Both the position numbers and the translations under genes were made by a program. The notes under the pieces are model-generated. The model was given only the letters and a program-made list of their open reading frames with translations, did not search any database and was not told where the DNA came from. A stretch of DNA of 64,000 nucleotides from Gigaspora margarita (Eukaryota > Glomeromycota > Glomeromycetes > Diversisporales > Gigasporaceae): assembly GCA_009809945.1 (NCBI GenBank), contig WTPW01000443.1, forward strand, positions 84,152 to 148,151, written 5' to 3'. Within the stretch, counting starts at the first letter, position 1. The number at the start of each line of letters is the position of its first letter. Shown here piece after piece: positions 36,760-47,820 of this stretch.

Positions 36760-37420
36760 GAAACCTTCAAAACTCCCAATTGACCAAACCATGAAAAGAA
36801 ATAAGATGTACCTATTGTAAAGAAAAAGATCATAATATTAGTAGGTGCTCGCAAGTGACCTACCTGGATGAAATATGTACTGTTCTGTTTGCTGTACTCA
36901 CTGAAGAACAAGCTGCCAAAGTACAGGAAATTAATAATGAAGCCTTCAGAAATTGCAAGCTTAATGCTGAACAAACTCCTCGAGCCCTAGAATTTGTGTT
37001 AAAAGTCTTGGAAGATATAATTCAGAAAGATAAAGAAGAAATCATATATTTGCTTCTGTATATCCAGTTATCTGCAAGAGAAGAATACCAATGTACAAAT
37101 GTCCAACTAGATGAAGCTGAAGAATTTATATGTCTGCTACTATATATCCAGTTTGCCATAGATGTAAACCAGAAAGACCCACCTCTAGTTGATCCTACCC
37201 GAAAGTCCTCCCAGCAAAGCCCTTGTATAATAAATATCAAATCCGGAAGTAGTTAATTCTAAAGTTGCCCCAGAAAGATCTATCAACAGTGCTGAACTTG
37301 GTGTAGAAGAAGGAAGAATTGACTTGGAGGCCCTTCTCCAAAAACTGGTTGCAGAATTTGAGGCTCTTGTATACGAGTCAGCTCTTAAAGAAAAAGAACT
37401 CATACGAAAATCTTGTGATT
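36760..37420 (+). pseudogene. gag-like remnant with CCHC zinc knuckle
   Basis: In one frame the sequence reads RCTYCKEKDHNISRCSQVTY, which has the C-X2-C-X4-H-X4-C spacing of a retroviral-type zinc knuckle. It continues as a Glu/Leu-rich, probably helical region (TEEQAAKVQEINNEAFRN; VLEDIIQKDKEEIIYLLLYI), in which IYLLLYIQ/ICLLLYIQ is duplicated. A TGA stop lies just upstream of the knuckle and a frameshift near 37250 separates a further ALLQKLVAEFEALVYESALK segment. The knuckle would bind nucleic acid in a capsid-type protein of the retrotransposon. It is not intact. Confidence 0.7.
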
Positions 37421-37639
37421 AAATTAGTATTAAAAAGGATGAAAAAGTAGAATTAGAGGTCAAAATAAAAAAATATGAAGACAAAAAAAAAAGAAGAAGA
37501 AAAAGACTTACCTAATGATGGAATAGAAGTTGTTGAAATAGGAAGCGCTAATGAAATGAATACGGTTGTACCTTGCTGCAAAAATAGAGTTAAAAAGGAC
37601 GAAATAATTATCAGCAAAAAAAATATGAGTAAACCTCCG

Positions 37640-40600
37640 CAAATTTTTACGCAGGTGTAAACTTACAAAAATTTACGATTAGTTTGGAGGATTATATAGG
37701 GGTAATAATTACGCAAGTTCACGCTTTAGTAACTTCGGAGTATTATGAAAGTGTAATAATTACGAACATTTACGGCATAGTAAATTTGAAATTGATATAC
37801 ATCGATTACTAACTGGTTAGATATATTTCGATACCCATCACCTGAACATTTTACAGGTTTTCGCAAGTTTTCGCAAGTTTTCACAATTTATTATAAATTT
37901 TTTTTTTATTATAAATTATTTTAAATTAAATATACAATATTCACAAGTTTTTACAATTTAATATAAAATTTTATTTTATTTATTATATATTATATTTTAA
38001 ATATTATATATTTTATTATATATTATTATAAAAAAAACGACAAAAAAAATAGAACGAAACCAAAAAAAAATAACGAAAAAAAATGAAAACAAAAAAAATA
38101 AACTATTATATTTGCTTATATTTGCTTATATTCACTCATATTCACTACTTCTTGCAAAGTGCCAGAGAAGTTAGAATTTGTGTTCTTTTAAAATGCCAGA
38201 ATAGTTACATCATTTTCTTGCAAAGTTCTGAAGTAAAAAAAAAGAAAACAAACAAAAAACAAAAAATGAAACCAAAAAATAACGAAAAAAACAAAAACGA
38301 AAAAAATAACTATTATATTTGCTTATATTCACCCATATTCGCCCATATTCGCTTATATTCGTACATATTCGCTACTTCTTGCAAAGTGCCGGAGAGTTGG
38401 AATTGGTGTTCTTGTAAAGTGCTGGAATAGTTACGTTGTTTTCTTGCAAAGTTCTAAAAGAAGTAAGGAATAAATAAAATAAAATAACAAAAATAAGTAA
38501 AAAAAAGAACAAAAAACAAAAAATGAAACCAAAAAAAATAATGAAAAAAAATGAAAATGAAAAAAATAAACTATTACATTTGCTTATATTCGCTCATCTT
38601 CACTTATATTCGCACATATTCACTTATAGTTGCTTATATTCGCTTATATTTGCTACTTTCTAAAAAAAATAGTAAAGAAGTAAAAAAAAACAAAAAAAAC
38701 TATTTCTCAGAAGTGTTAGTGTTATACCACCCCATACAAACGCAAGAGAAATGAGAAAAATCACCCAATACGACCCCTAATTAACACAAGAAAATGAGCA
38801 AGACCACTCTGTACAAATGCAAGAGAAATGAGCAAGACCACCTCATATGAACGCAAGAAAAGAAAAACAAATGGACCACTCACAACAATACCATCTACAA
38901 GAACACCGAGAGAGGTAAAGCTATTCCACAAGAACAAAATGACACCAGCTAGCGACAATACTAATGACGACACCAACGATTATACCAACAACGACACCAA
39001 CCAGAACAACAACAATATGTTGCCTTGCGCAAGGTGTCAGAAAGTCGCTAGATTTCTTGCAAAGTGTCAAAAAGTGTTTTTGTAGAAATAAAATAAAATA
39101 AATTAATAAAGAAAAAAAAATACAAAAAAAATGAAAAAACAAATGAAACAAAACGATACTAAACAAAAGGAAACAAAAGAAAACAAAAGAAAATGAAACA
39201 AAAAAAAATTGATAGAAGATCTAAATTATAAATAAAAAAAAAATAAACAGATCTAATCTGATCTTGTACTATGATCATCAAAACATTTTGAAACATTTTG
39301 AAAATATTAGTCAAACGCGTCCTTGGTATGACCCAGGCTACAGATTTACTGATCCAGCTTGGTTTCTCAGTCCTAAAATATTTTGAAACATTTCGAAAAT
39401 ATAGTCCAATGTGTGCTTGGTATAATTAGGTTACAAACCAGTTTGAACCATTTCGAAACTACTAATGAATACAATAAAACAATTATGCGTTATATATCGC
39501 ATATAATCAATACAAAAATTGGAAAAGGGAAAATGACTGTATTCTTACAGTTCGTCAGAAAAATCATAAATTTACGTAAAATTTTTATGTAAATTTATGA
39601 TTTTCTTACATACCATAAGAAAATTGTAAAGTTATATAAAATTTTTACATAAATTTACGTAAAAATTTTAGGTAAATTTACAATTTTCTTACGTACTGTA
39701 AGACTTACATAGTTTTACACTAAATCCTACGTAAGTTTACAATTTTTTTATATACCATAAAAACTTGCGCAAGATTACGCTATATAAATTTGCTGATGAA
39801 AGAGTTAAAGCTAAAATGGATAAGCCTAAAGATGAAAAAAAAGGAGAATTAGAAAGGAGGATAACAAAGCTTGTAAAGTCAGCAGAAAAGTCGCCAAAAT
39901 AGGTTTCGTGAATAGATTTTTTGAACTCAGTTGGATGGAGTATTGAGAGTTGATTGAGATGGATGAGGATAGAGGAATGGATTTGGACCTGAAGAGGAAA
40001 TCGTGAATAGCAAAACTCTGAAAGAAAGTGATTGTGATATGTTAGTTTATGATAGCATTGAAAGGAACAGAGGAAATAATGAGGGTAAGGTAGAAGTACC
40101 TCTAGAAGGAAAAGTTTTATGCTGAGTGTGTGAATCTTGAATAAAGGCAGTTGAAGAGTTTTGAAGAGTTGAAGAAACTTCATGTATTGATAACTGTAAC
40201 TGGAATAAGATCCAAGTTAGAAGGGAAAAAGTAGTCGAATGTTGCTTGAATTATACTAAAGATGGGTTTGCAACTGGACAATTTGATCCTAGTAGACCCT
40301 ATGGCCAAAATGAAAAGAGTCTTGAAAATGCCTGTAAAAGTTTGAAGGAAAAGATTAATAGATTTTTAAGGCGAAGTAAGGTTGAACAAAATATGTAAAA
40401 ATGGATATAGGACAAAAGAAGCCCCTGGTAGCCTATATTATCAAGATCAGAATTCAAAAAGGTTCCTATAATAAAAGAAAGAAATAAGAAAGTTAGAGAA
40501 AAATAGAAATTGGCATAAGAATCTGGAAGAAAGAACTACAATATACATACTGGCTTGTGACTTCTGTAATCGTGTCTTCAATTCTGGAGGGAACTAATAA

Positions 40601-40840
40601 AAAAAAAGAAAAAAAAATTAATTTGATAAAAAAAAAAAAAAAAGTGAGAACGTTTANAAAAAAAAAAAAAACTGTTTTTTTTTAAGTTGGAGTTGAACAG
40701 AATGTTTTTTTTCTCTTCTATAGAAATAAATTTTTTTTCTTATAAATTTGTTTTAAGGTAGTTTTTTAGTTTAGTTAGGAAAAAAAGAAATTGAATTGTA
40801 TGGTTATTTTTTATGGGACGTGAAAAATTAAGGTGGAGAG
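37640..40840. repeat. Repeat-filled internal region of the LTR element
   Basis: No gene is supported. At 37640-37800 and 39500-39790 there are palindromic tracts built on TTTACGTAAAAATTT and CTTACATAC. At 38090-38670 three blocks of TATATTCGCTTATATTCGC-like minisatellite alternate with AAAAAAACAAAAAACAAAAA tracts and a TTCTTGCAAAGTGCCAGA motif. At 38700-39080 GCAAGAGAAATGAGCAAGAC-like units repeat. Homopolymers surround an N at 40657. Several ORFs here are repeat-encoded Lys/Ile/Tyr peptides and are not credible. Confidence 0.6.
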
Positions 40841-40843
40841 AAT

Positions 40844-41686
40844 TGTTGGAGGTAGAATTGGATATTAGGCAGAACCACATGATGTTGATTTTGTTAGAGT
40901 TCCCATGAAGGTACCGTGATCACCTACTGATCACCTGTTAGCAAACTAGTTCTGCACACAGCCCATTGATTGAATGAAATTGACTAAATCAGGAAGGATA
41001 TTAGATGCAAGATCGAAAAAGATTCGATATGGCGTGATTGTGCCATTTGAGTAAAAAAAATTGTGGGATAGAAGATAAAAATTAGAAATTCCATTAGAAT
41101 TAAAATAGTATAAAATGAACGAGAAATGTACTATTGAGCGCAGTGTATAAAATCTGATTCCAAAAGTATGTAAATCTTGTGCACATTGTACACATAATTT
41201 ATGTGAACAAATTTAAAAATTTGTGCACTATATAACTTTGTTATATTAAATTTATATAGAGAAATTTAAATATATATACAATAAATTATGTGCACAGTGT
41301 GCTCCATGTGCACAACTTCTGTATTTTACTAATAATTTTGGTGCACTATTTAGCTCCAAAACATGTGAATTACATGCACAATCCTAGCCAAAAATATGTG
41401 AAACTTTTTAAAAACATGTGCACATAGATTTTATACACTAATTGAGCGGTATTGCTTGATGAAGTGTGTCATTACTTGTCCTGTAAATAAAGATTATAAA
41501 CTGATCTTGGTTTCTTTGTCCCTTGTTAAATAAACTGTCACATGTACTCACCTTATACCCGATATGCCTTAGCCTTGCCAAATTGTACTGCCTCTCACCA
41601 TTGGGTATATTGTGAGGTGTTTCTTTGGTCTTGGTGGTTGGTAGTTGTCTGTCCTGTGATGCCAGCCTGGATTTTTGCCTCTAACA
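40844..41686 (+). repeat. 3' LTR (about 535 bp plus a 300-bp hAT-like MITE)
   Basis: It matches the 5' LTR on both sides of the 300-bp insertion at 41141-41440 and ends TTTTTGCCTCTAACA. It lacks the 1.4-kb insertion seen in the 5' LTR. Confidence 0.85.
41141..41440. mobile_element. hAT-like MITE, 300 bp, in the 3' LTR
   Basis: The TIRs CAGTGTATAAAATCT and AGATTTTATACACTA are flanked by a perfect 8-bp TSD, ATTGAGCG (41133-41140 and 41441-41448). The 5' LTR provides the empty site. GTGCAC/TTGTGCACA motifs recur throughout, which may be subterminal transposase-binding repeats. Confidence 0.92.
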
Positions 41687-41698
41687 ATATAAAGAATT

Positions 41699-41919
41699 TA
41701 CCATATCCTATTATGAATAAGCACCCCCTTTTTTGAAATTTCAAACTCAACGTTCTTGATAACTATCTTATCAAACTTAATAAAAATTTTTTTATTTAAA
41801 TTTTATAGATCTATAAAATTTAAATAAAAAAATTTTTATTAAGTTTGATAAGATAGTTATTAAGAATGTTGAGTTTGAAATGCCAAAAAAGGGGTGCCTA
41901 TTCATGATAGAATACAGTA
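41699..41919. mobile_element. Near-perfect hairpin MITE, 221 bp
   Basis: The two arms of about 108 bp are almost perfectly complementary and meet at TTTTATAGATCTATAAAA. The outer ends are TACCATATCCTATTATGAAT and the complement of ATTCATGATAGAATACAGTA. TA borders, no coding sequence. It lies immediately beyond the 3' LTR. Confidence 0.88.
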
Positions 41920-42267
41920 TTTAAAAATTTTAGAAAACTATTATTTGTAATGTGTAGTATATAGATAATGTTTGTTGGCATTATTGTTGATATTTATTGT
42001 AATTTGGTATAAAAATTTATTTAAAGATTTCTAGTTATAGTATTATAAAGTATATGGTCTAAATTATGCTAGTTTGTTTTAGTGTTATTGTTGATATTAT
42101 TGTGGTTAGGTTTAATATAAAGTTGATATTTTATTTGTATTTTTTTAAAAAAAATTATAGTCAAAAGATCAATTTTAGGTGAATTAAATATATTGGATTA
42201 AGTGAAGTAAATTGGTAAAGAATTTTTATATCATAATTAATAGTAGTCAATTAGTAATTGTGTATAA

Positions 42268-42888
42268 TACAGTTATCTCTCTATATCAGTTATCCGATTT
42301 GTCACATGTAAATTTTATCAATATGAAATTTTAAAAAATTACATATAAAATTAGAAGCAATGATGTTTCTCAACCTACATATTAATTTAAAATTAAATTT
42401 CGCGATTACATAGAGCAAAAGGAGGCGAATAAAAAAACCTTCCTGCCAAGCCACAGTTCTGCCGTTTTTGCACAAAACGAAAACGTAACTTCGCCAAAAA
42501 CCAATAGTTTTTGATTTTAAGATGAGAAGCATATGTAAAATCATGCTCTGAACAACTTTACTTAGTTAGCGGAAGTGGGTTACCTTGTAAGAAAAATGTG
42601 TTATATATGTCTTAAAGTTAAAATTTATCATTTTTCATTATTGAACTTTTTTTCCTTATTAGGTAACCTACTTTGGGCTCTTAAGCAAAGTTGTTCGGCA
42701 TGTAATTTTACATCACATTTGAGATAGAAACGCGCTTTTTGGACGTTTCTAAGTGAAAATGGGGTTAACGTTAGAAAAAAAATTTTTTCTAAAAAATTTT
42801 TTTCGTAATTTTTTAAAATTTCATATAGATGAAATTTACATTTAATATTGTGTGCCAAATCGGATGACTGATATAGTGTTATCATATA
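42268..42888. mobile_element. Foldback TIR element, about 620 bp (TIR TACAGTTATCTCTCTATATC)
   Basis: The left end TACAGTTATCTCTCTATATC pairs with the complement of GATATAGTGTTATCATATA. The arms continue inward through CAGTTATCCGATTTG and GAAATTTTAAAAAATTAC. TA borders suggest a Tc1/mariner/pogo-type target. The two minus-strand ORFs inside lie over the arms and show no domain. Confidence 0.8.
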
Positions 42889-42992
42889 TCCACTTCTTTT
42901 AAGATAGTAGGTAACTAGAGCGACCTTAGATAGTGATCACTTTGTGTAACCTCACTTGTTACTGTGATTTAACTAAGTTGAAAGGCGTTTTT

Positions 42993-43921
42993 CAAGAAAA
43001 CTTAACAAAGAAGATTTATGGTAATTTGCAATTATGAAAGAGGCAACAATTAAAAGTATATGAAGATACTAGTAAGGGGCGTGTCATTAATCACCTGATT
43101 ATTTTTTATCAGAGGCCTACCCCCCCTCCCTCTTCTTTAATATATTTATAGTCAGGTTCTTATATATAATTTCAACTTTTTTTACCCCCTCCCCCCCTAA
43201 AAAATCACCTGATTTTTGTCACTCCCCTAACTGTTTAATTTGTGTAGTAAATAAATGTTTTATTTATTGAAAGAGTATGAAGACTCGATGATGAACTTGG
43301 GGTCCACATTGGCTGCTTTTATACATTTTTGTTTTTCACAAATGTAACGGGCTATATCTATTACATGTGCAATATATGCTATATCTACTACTAATAAAAT
43401 ATATAGTATAAATAATATAAATGTAATATATGAAATAAATAACATATGTATAATAAATAAAATATAGAGTATATATGCTATAAATATGACATGTTTTATA
43501 AATGCCATATATGAACTTTGGCGCGCAGTAGATCGCNAAAACTTAACAAAGAAGATTTATGGTAATTTGCAATTATGAAAGAGGCAACAATTAAAAGTAT
43601 ATGAAGATACTAGTAACTGTTTAATTTATGTAGTAAATAAATGTTTTATTTATTGAAAGAGTATGAAGACTCGATGATGAACTTGGGGTCCACATTGGCT
43701 GCTTTTATACATTTTTGTTTTTCACAAATGTAACGGGCTATATCTATTACATGTGCAATATATGCTATATCTACTACTAATAAAATATATAGTATAAATA
43801 ATATAAATGTAATATATGAAATAAATAACATATGTATAATAAATAAAATATAGAGTATATATGCTATAAATATGACATGTTTTATAAATGCCATATATGA
43901 ACTTTGGCGCGCAGTAGATCG
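42993..43921. repeat. Tandem duplication (about 385-bp unit), first copy with a MITE insertion
   Basis: AAAACTTAACAAAGAAGATT opens both copies (42993 and 43538), and both run to TTTGGCGCGCAGTAGATCGC (43536 and 43921). Copy 1 differs mainly by the MITE at 43076. The copies are separated by a single N. The Ile/Tyr-rich ORFs on the minus strand are the same repeat read twice and lack domain evidence. Confidence 0.85.
43076..43227. mobile_element. Harbinger-like MITE, 152 bp, 3-bp TSD TAA
   Basis: GGGGCGTGTCATTAATCACC at the left pairs with the complement of ATCAGGTGATTTTTTAGG-side sequence ending TGTCACTCCCC. TAA flanks both sides. The neighbouring duplicate copy retains the empty site (CTAGTAACTG), so the 3-bp TSD is directly demonstrated; this is typical of PIF/Harbinger. 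Confidence 0.85.
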
Positions 43922-44112
43922 CCTACCCAATCAAATTGTAGATCCTATACTTGATTGTTCATTGGTTCCAATCTTGGCAACCAGTTGTCATACAGGGATG
44001 ATCTATAGCTCATTCAACCGTCTTGATGAGCTGAGTTGAATGGTAGTCATTTTATTGAATTCTGACCACTGGATCAAGAGTTATACCCGTTTTTGTGTAT
44101 TTTCATAGGTCA

Positions 44113-44271
44113 ACAATAGTTACCCATATATAATCACATCATATATAATCACATTTATGTTTAGCCCAAACTATGATTTAATCTATAAAAAAACCTCTAT
44201 ATAAGCACAACCCCTTTATAAGCACATTTTTAAAAAATCTACTATGTTACCAACTATGTGATTATATGGGG
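44113..44271. mobile_element. MITE with TAGTTACCCATATATAATCA-type TIR
   Basis: The left end TAGTTACCCATATATAATCA pairs with the complement of TGATTATATGGGGATAACTA at the right. The ATAATCACA motif links it to the FB2 ends. TA borders. Confidence 0.7.
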
Positions 44272-46774
44272 ATAACTATAGTGGTTGTTTATGATTATTT
44301 ATATATATGTATATATATATTTTTAATCATACATGTATATTGTATAATTGATAGTAGAATATAGCAATTTTTAGCATTTTGTTTTGTTGATTCTCATTTT
44401 CCTGAAATACTATTTTCCTGATATCACATAGGGTTAGAATTAGTATTTTGTTAATTGTAGGTATATGTTTTAGCAAATTGTCACATGTGTAATGTTGAGT
44501 AAGTTTCATGTCAGAGAAATAGCTTTCAAGAAAATGTACTGTAACCTTTGTTCATAGTAGTATTAATTATGGCATAGTATTTAATTTGTGTAAATATTAT
44601 ATACAATAATGTTACAATGTCATAATATTGTAATATTATAATATTATAATGGCATAATGTTATAATTCCACAATGCCTGCAATTTTATAATATCTCATTT
44701 GTAAATTTATTTTAGTCAGTAAGTATAAAAGTTATTTACATTTTATTTAAAGTGTAAATAAAAATATTTTATGATTACAAAGAGAACTTAAATATGAGAT
44801 GTGAACATTATAATGAATATAACAAAATGAATAAAATATCTATAATATAGAGCAATAAAGATGCTAATTATTGAATGAAATATTTCAATTAGAGCCTTTG
44901 CATATAACAATAGATTATGTATTAAAAATTTAGAAAAGAGGATTTGGCTCTTTATTTTTTATGATAATTATAAAAGTTGATAGTAATGAGTTTAATTATT
45001 GAGTTTAATTATATAAGAGTATATAATCTATATAGTAATTGTAACTGTTATATATAAAGTAAAAAAAATTAGTAAGTTTCATGAATTATTAATTATAAAT
45101 TATTAATTATACTTATTGCATATTATAAATGCGTATAAGGTTGTACTCTGGATGATTATATAATAATTCTGATAACCTAATTTTGTACTGGTTTTAGAAT
45201 TTGCAAATAGCATATTTAGAAAATAAATTTAGATTAAAAAATCTTATTAAGGTATTTCAAATTAACAAATATATTGAAAATAAATAAGAATTTTTAATAG
45301 TATTTTTATTATATTAAGTTATAAATTAGAAAATTATAATAAGATTCTCTAATTTTAATTTTGAAATCCTGCTAAATAAAATTGTAATTGGTTGCTATGC
45401 TTCTATTAAACTATATAATATAATTACAGTATATTGTAAGAAATTAATTTTTAAGGGGTTAAACTTATTATTCTCATGAAATAAATTATATTGATGATTC
45501 TTTTGAAATAAAAATAAAACAGTCAATACATAATAAATAACTGAATTTATTATGTATTATTTCATCGACAAATGCTTTTTAAAAACTTAGTTTGTAGATA
45601 ATTATTTTACAGACATAGTTATTTTGCAAATGATTAATTCAATATATTGAATCGATATTTTTTTTAAATTGCTACAATTTTAAACCTAAACTAAACTCTA
45701 ACAACAATAAAAGAATTAATTTGCCTGCAAAATTAGCTGTTAGTAAAATAACTTTTATGGAAAAACTTGTCTTTGAATTAATTAGTTGCTAAATAACTTT
45801 GCCTGAAATTAATTTTTTGCAAATTAAGATTTCTGTAAAGCAATTATTGGTGAGTTTATTGAGACTGAGTAAACCTAATACCATTAAAAATATTAAATAA
45901 AAAACTCAATAAATTGAATTAATATATCTAAATATAATTGCAATAAATACAATTTGAATTTTGATCTGTTAATAATAAAAAAGTAGTTTATGTATTCTTT
46001 TTCTGTATCATTTCTGAATTTATATCAATTCTGAATTGTTATTTTAGCATCAGTCCATTTAATAATTATTAAAAAAAGTAAGTAAAAAAAATTTAGAAAA
46101 ATAATAATAATAAATTAATAAATTTTAAAAAAATATATAAATAAATAAACAGCAAATAAAAATAAATCAATATATGATCACCTAAATATTAAATGCTAGC
46201 AAAAATTCATATATTAAAAGATTACATTCAAATATTCATATATATTTTAATAATTTGCATTTCCCATATAAAAATATTTGTTTTTTAGCAATAGCAGGAA
46301 TCTGGTCAGGTGTCCTATCTAATCCAAATCTAATACAAAAATAATTACCAAAATTTTTTTTAAAAAAAACATAAGTTAACCTTTTTTCAGGTATTTTCAT
46401 AACCACTATGCTTAGCATAGTGGTAGCACAAATTATTTTGTAAAATTTTTGACATAACAAATTTGCATCTTCAAGTTATTCCTATCTTGAATAGGTATGT
46501 GTAGCTTTTCTGATATGCCAATACAAAGAACCTTAAAGGCATTGCCTTGAATTTCTTGTTACATTGAAAATCAGAATTTTTTATAATAAATTTCATGAAT
46601 TACAAAGTCATATCCTTGCTAATCAATGAATATTGAAAAAGAAAATACATATAAAAGATGAGAAACATTGATTCGAATATAATGCATAAAAAAAATTGAA
46701 GCATGTAACAATAAAGAATTATCTTTATAAATACTTATAAAAAAGATCAATGCAAATATTAATGTGATTTATTT
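44272..46774. other. Gene-free AT-rich stretch
   Basis: No gene is supported. Short ORFs at 44327-44509 and 46236-46460 (minus) have no recognisable domain. A short perfect hairpin, ACCACTATGC/GCATAGTGGT, lies near 46402. The rest is low-complexity AT sequence. Confidence 0.45.
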
Positions 46775-47820
46775 TTTTTATTTTTTTTATTTTTTCAAGT
46801 TAAGGTGCTCACTTCGGGAGTAAGAGTTTTATTCAAGATATGTAGAATCTCGGGTTTCCAACATGGAGGTCACCCGACATAGTACATTGACGAGAGTACA
46901 ACTAGCCACACCTGCAACTTTTGGTTGCCTATTTAAGTAGCCACCCTAAGGTTCTACCCTAGCTGCCATACCTGCAACCCGCATACCGGTCATTGCCTAT
47001 TTAAACCCTCTGATCATTGCCATCTGCCAATCCCTCTTGTATCACTGGAACAAGATCCGGATTCTTTTCTACCTCCCTTAGGACTAATTTATCCCAGTGA
47101 GAAACCTGGTAGAGTGTCCCCTGTCCCACTCAGGTATCACCTACGCTTCATTAACTTACGCTACAGCTTTACCTATATACTCGCAGTCAGGGCTAACCAT
47201 TAAACCGCTACCGTTACCTACTTCTGCTCTTGCAGAGTTCACCGAACCCCAGTCACTACGTACACATTCCTCTTCCGGCTTTCCTGACCTGTTGTCTGCC
47301 TGCTCCCAATCCATAGGCCCAGAAGGGTCGGTCGGCCCAGCTTTAAGAACCGAATGGACTCCCTCCCCTTGGTACATGATTGCTGTAATACATGTCCTTT
47401 TCCTTCGGTGCGACTCCGGCGGCCAGGTTGGTAGACCCCCTCCTCGAGGATCTTTGTCATAGGCATACTGGCCAGCCCATACACACCATCTGATTCCTTT
47501 TCTGTATTACTGTCGAAAGCCCAGCTACTCTCTGCTCGGAACTTGCCAAGGGTTTCTGATCTTCATGTTCTCTTGGTATTACGCAATTCCAATAACCTGC
47601 GTAACAGATCTAGAATCTTCTACATCAACGGAATACACTGTGGGGTGGTGCAACCTGAGTTACAGGTCTTATTATGGCCCAACTTATCGATGAAAATCAG
47701 TTACTATAACACAGATATAATTTTTGAAAATCATTCCAGTGGGATTCGAACCCTGTACCTGAGTTACAAATTCCTTGGGGGGGTGACAACTTTCCAACTT
47801 CGCTATGTCGCCACACTCCT
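46775..47820 (-). mobile_element. tRNA-headed SINE-like retroposon, about 1.05 kb
   Basis: The element lies between two copies of a 17-bp direct repeat, ATTAATGTGATTTATTT (46758-46774 and 47821-47837). On the minus strand its 5' end is tRNA-like, with an A-box match (TAGCGAAGTTGG) about 14 nt in and a B-box match (GGTTCGAATCC) about 60 nt in. The 3' end is A-rich (AAAAAATAAAAAAAATAAAA). AATAAAACTC lies about 40 nt before the tail. Head, A-rich tail and long variable TSD are the signature of LINE-mobilised SINEs transcribed by RNA polymerase III. The body of about 950 bp is much longer than an ordinary SINE and distinctly GC-richer than its surroundings; I do not recognise its origin. Short ORFs on both strands inside have no known domain. 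Confidence 0.82.
47735..47820 (-). promoter_or_regulatory. Internal pol III promoter (A and B boxes) of the retroposon head
   Basis: TAGCGAAGTTGG fits the A-box consensus TRGCNNAGYNGG, and GGTTCGAATCC fits the B box. The spacing is longer than in most tRNAs, and TTGTCACCCCCCC lies where an anticodon arm would be. It is a tRNA-derived head, not a functional tRNA gene. Confidence 0.75.

Larger units (their letters stand above)
34463..41686 (+). mobile_element. LTR retrotransposon with gag remnant, both LTRs interrupted
   Basis: Two related terminal repeats (34463-36429 and 40844-41686) begin TGTTGGAGGTAGAATTGG and end GCCTCTAACA, so their ends form the short inverted repeat typical of LTRs. 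Without the later insertions each LTR is about 530 bp. Downstream of the 5' LTR the internal region begins ATTTGGTGGTAACTGTGAG, a possible primer-binding region. A purine-rich AAGGTGGAGAGAA precedes the 3' LTR. The internal 4.4 kb holds a gag-like remnant with a CCHC knuckle and AT/A-rich repeats but no recognisable protease, reverse transcriptase, RNase H or integrase. No 5-bp TSD is evident (ACAAT on the left, ATATA on the right). It looks like a non-autonomous or internally decayed element. Confidence 0.85.

Noticed and set aside
37475..39166. Several ORFs in the LTR element interior
   Set aside because: They encode Lys, Ile, Tyr or Asn-rich peptides from A-rich and minisatellite tracts on both strands and have no recognisable retroviral domain.
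42302..42885. Two minus-strand ORFs of 80-85 codons
   Set aside because: They overlap the inverted arms of the foldback element at 42268-42888 and show no domain.
43260..43930. Pair of Ile/Tyr-rich membrane-like ORFs on the minus strand
   Set aside because: Both come from one duplicated ATATAA-rich tract. The hydrophobicity follows from the AT repeat, and there is no start context, splice structure or homologue to support a gene.
47097..47484. ORFs of 73-121 codons on both strands in the retroposon body
   Set aside because: Overlapping ORFs on both strands are expected where GC content is higher; none shows a known domain.
47735..47820. Functional tRNA gene on the minus strand
   Set aside because: The A and B boxes are present, but the spacing is abnormal, no closed acceptor stem is seen, a run of seven C lies in the anticodon region, and the sequence sits exactly at the 5' end of a TSD-flanked element.
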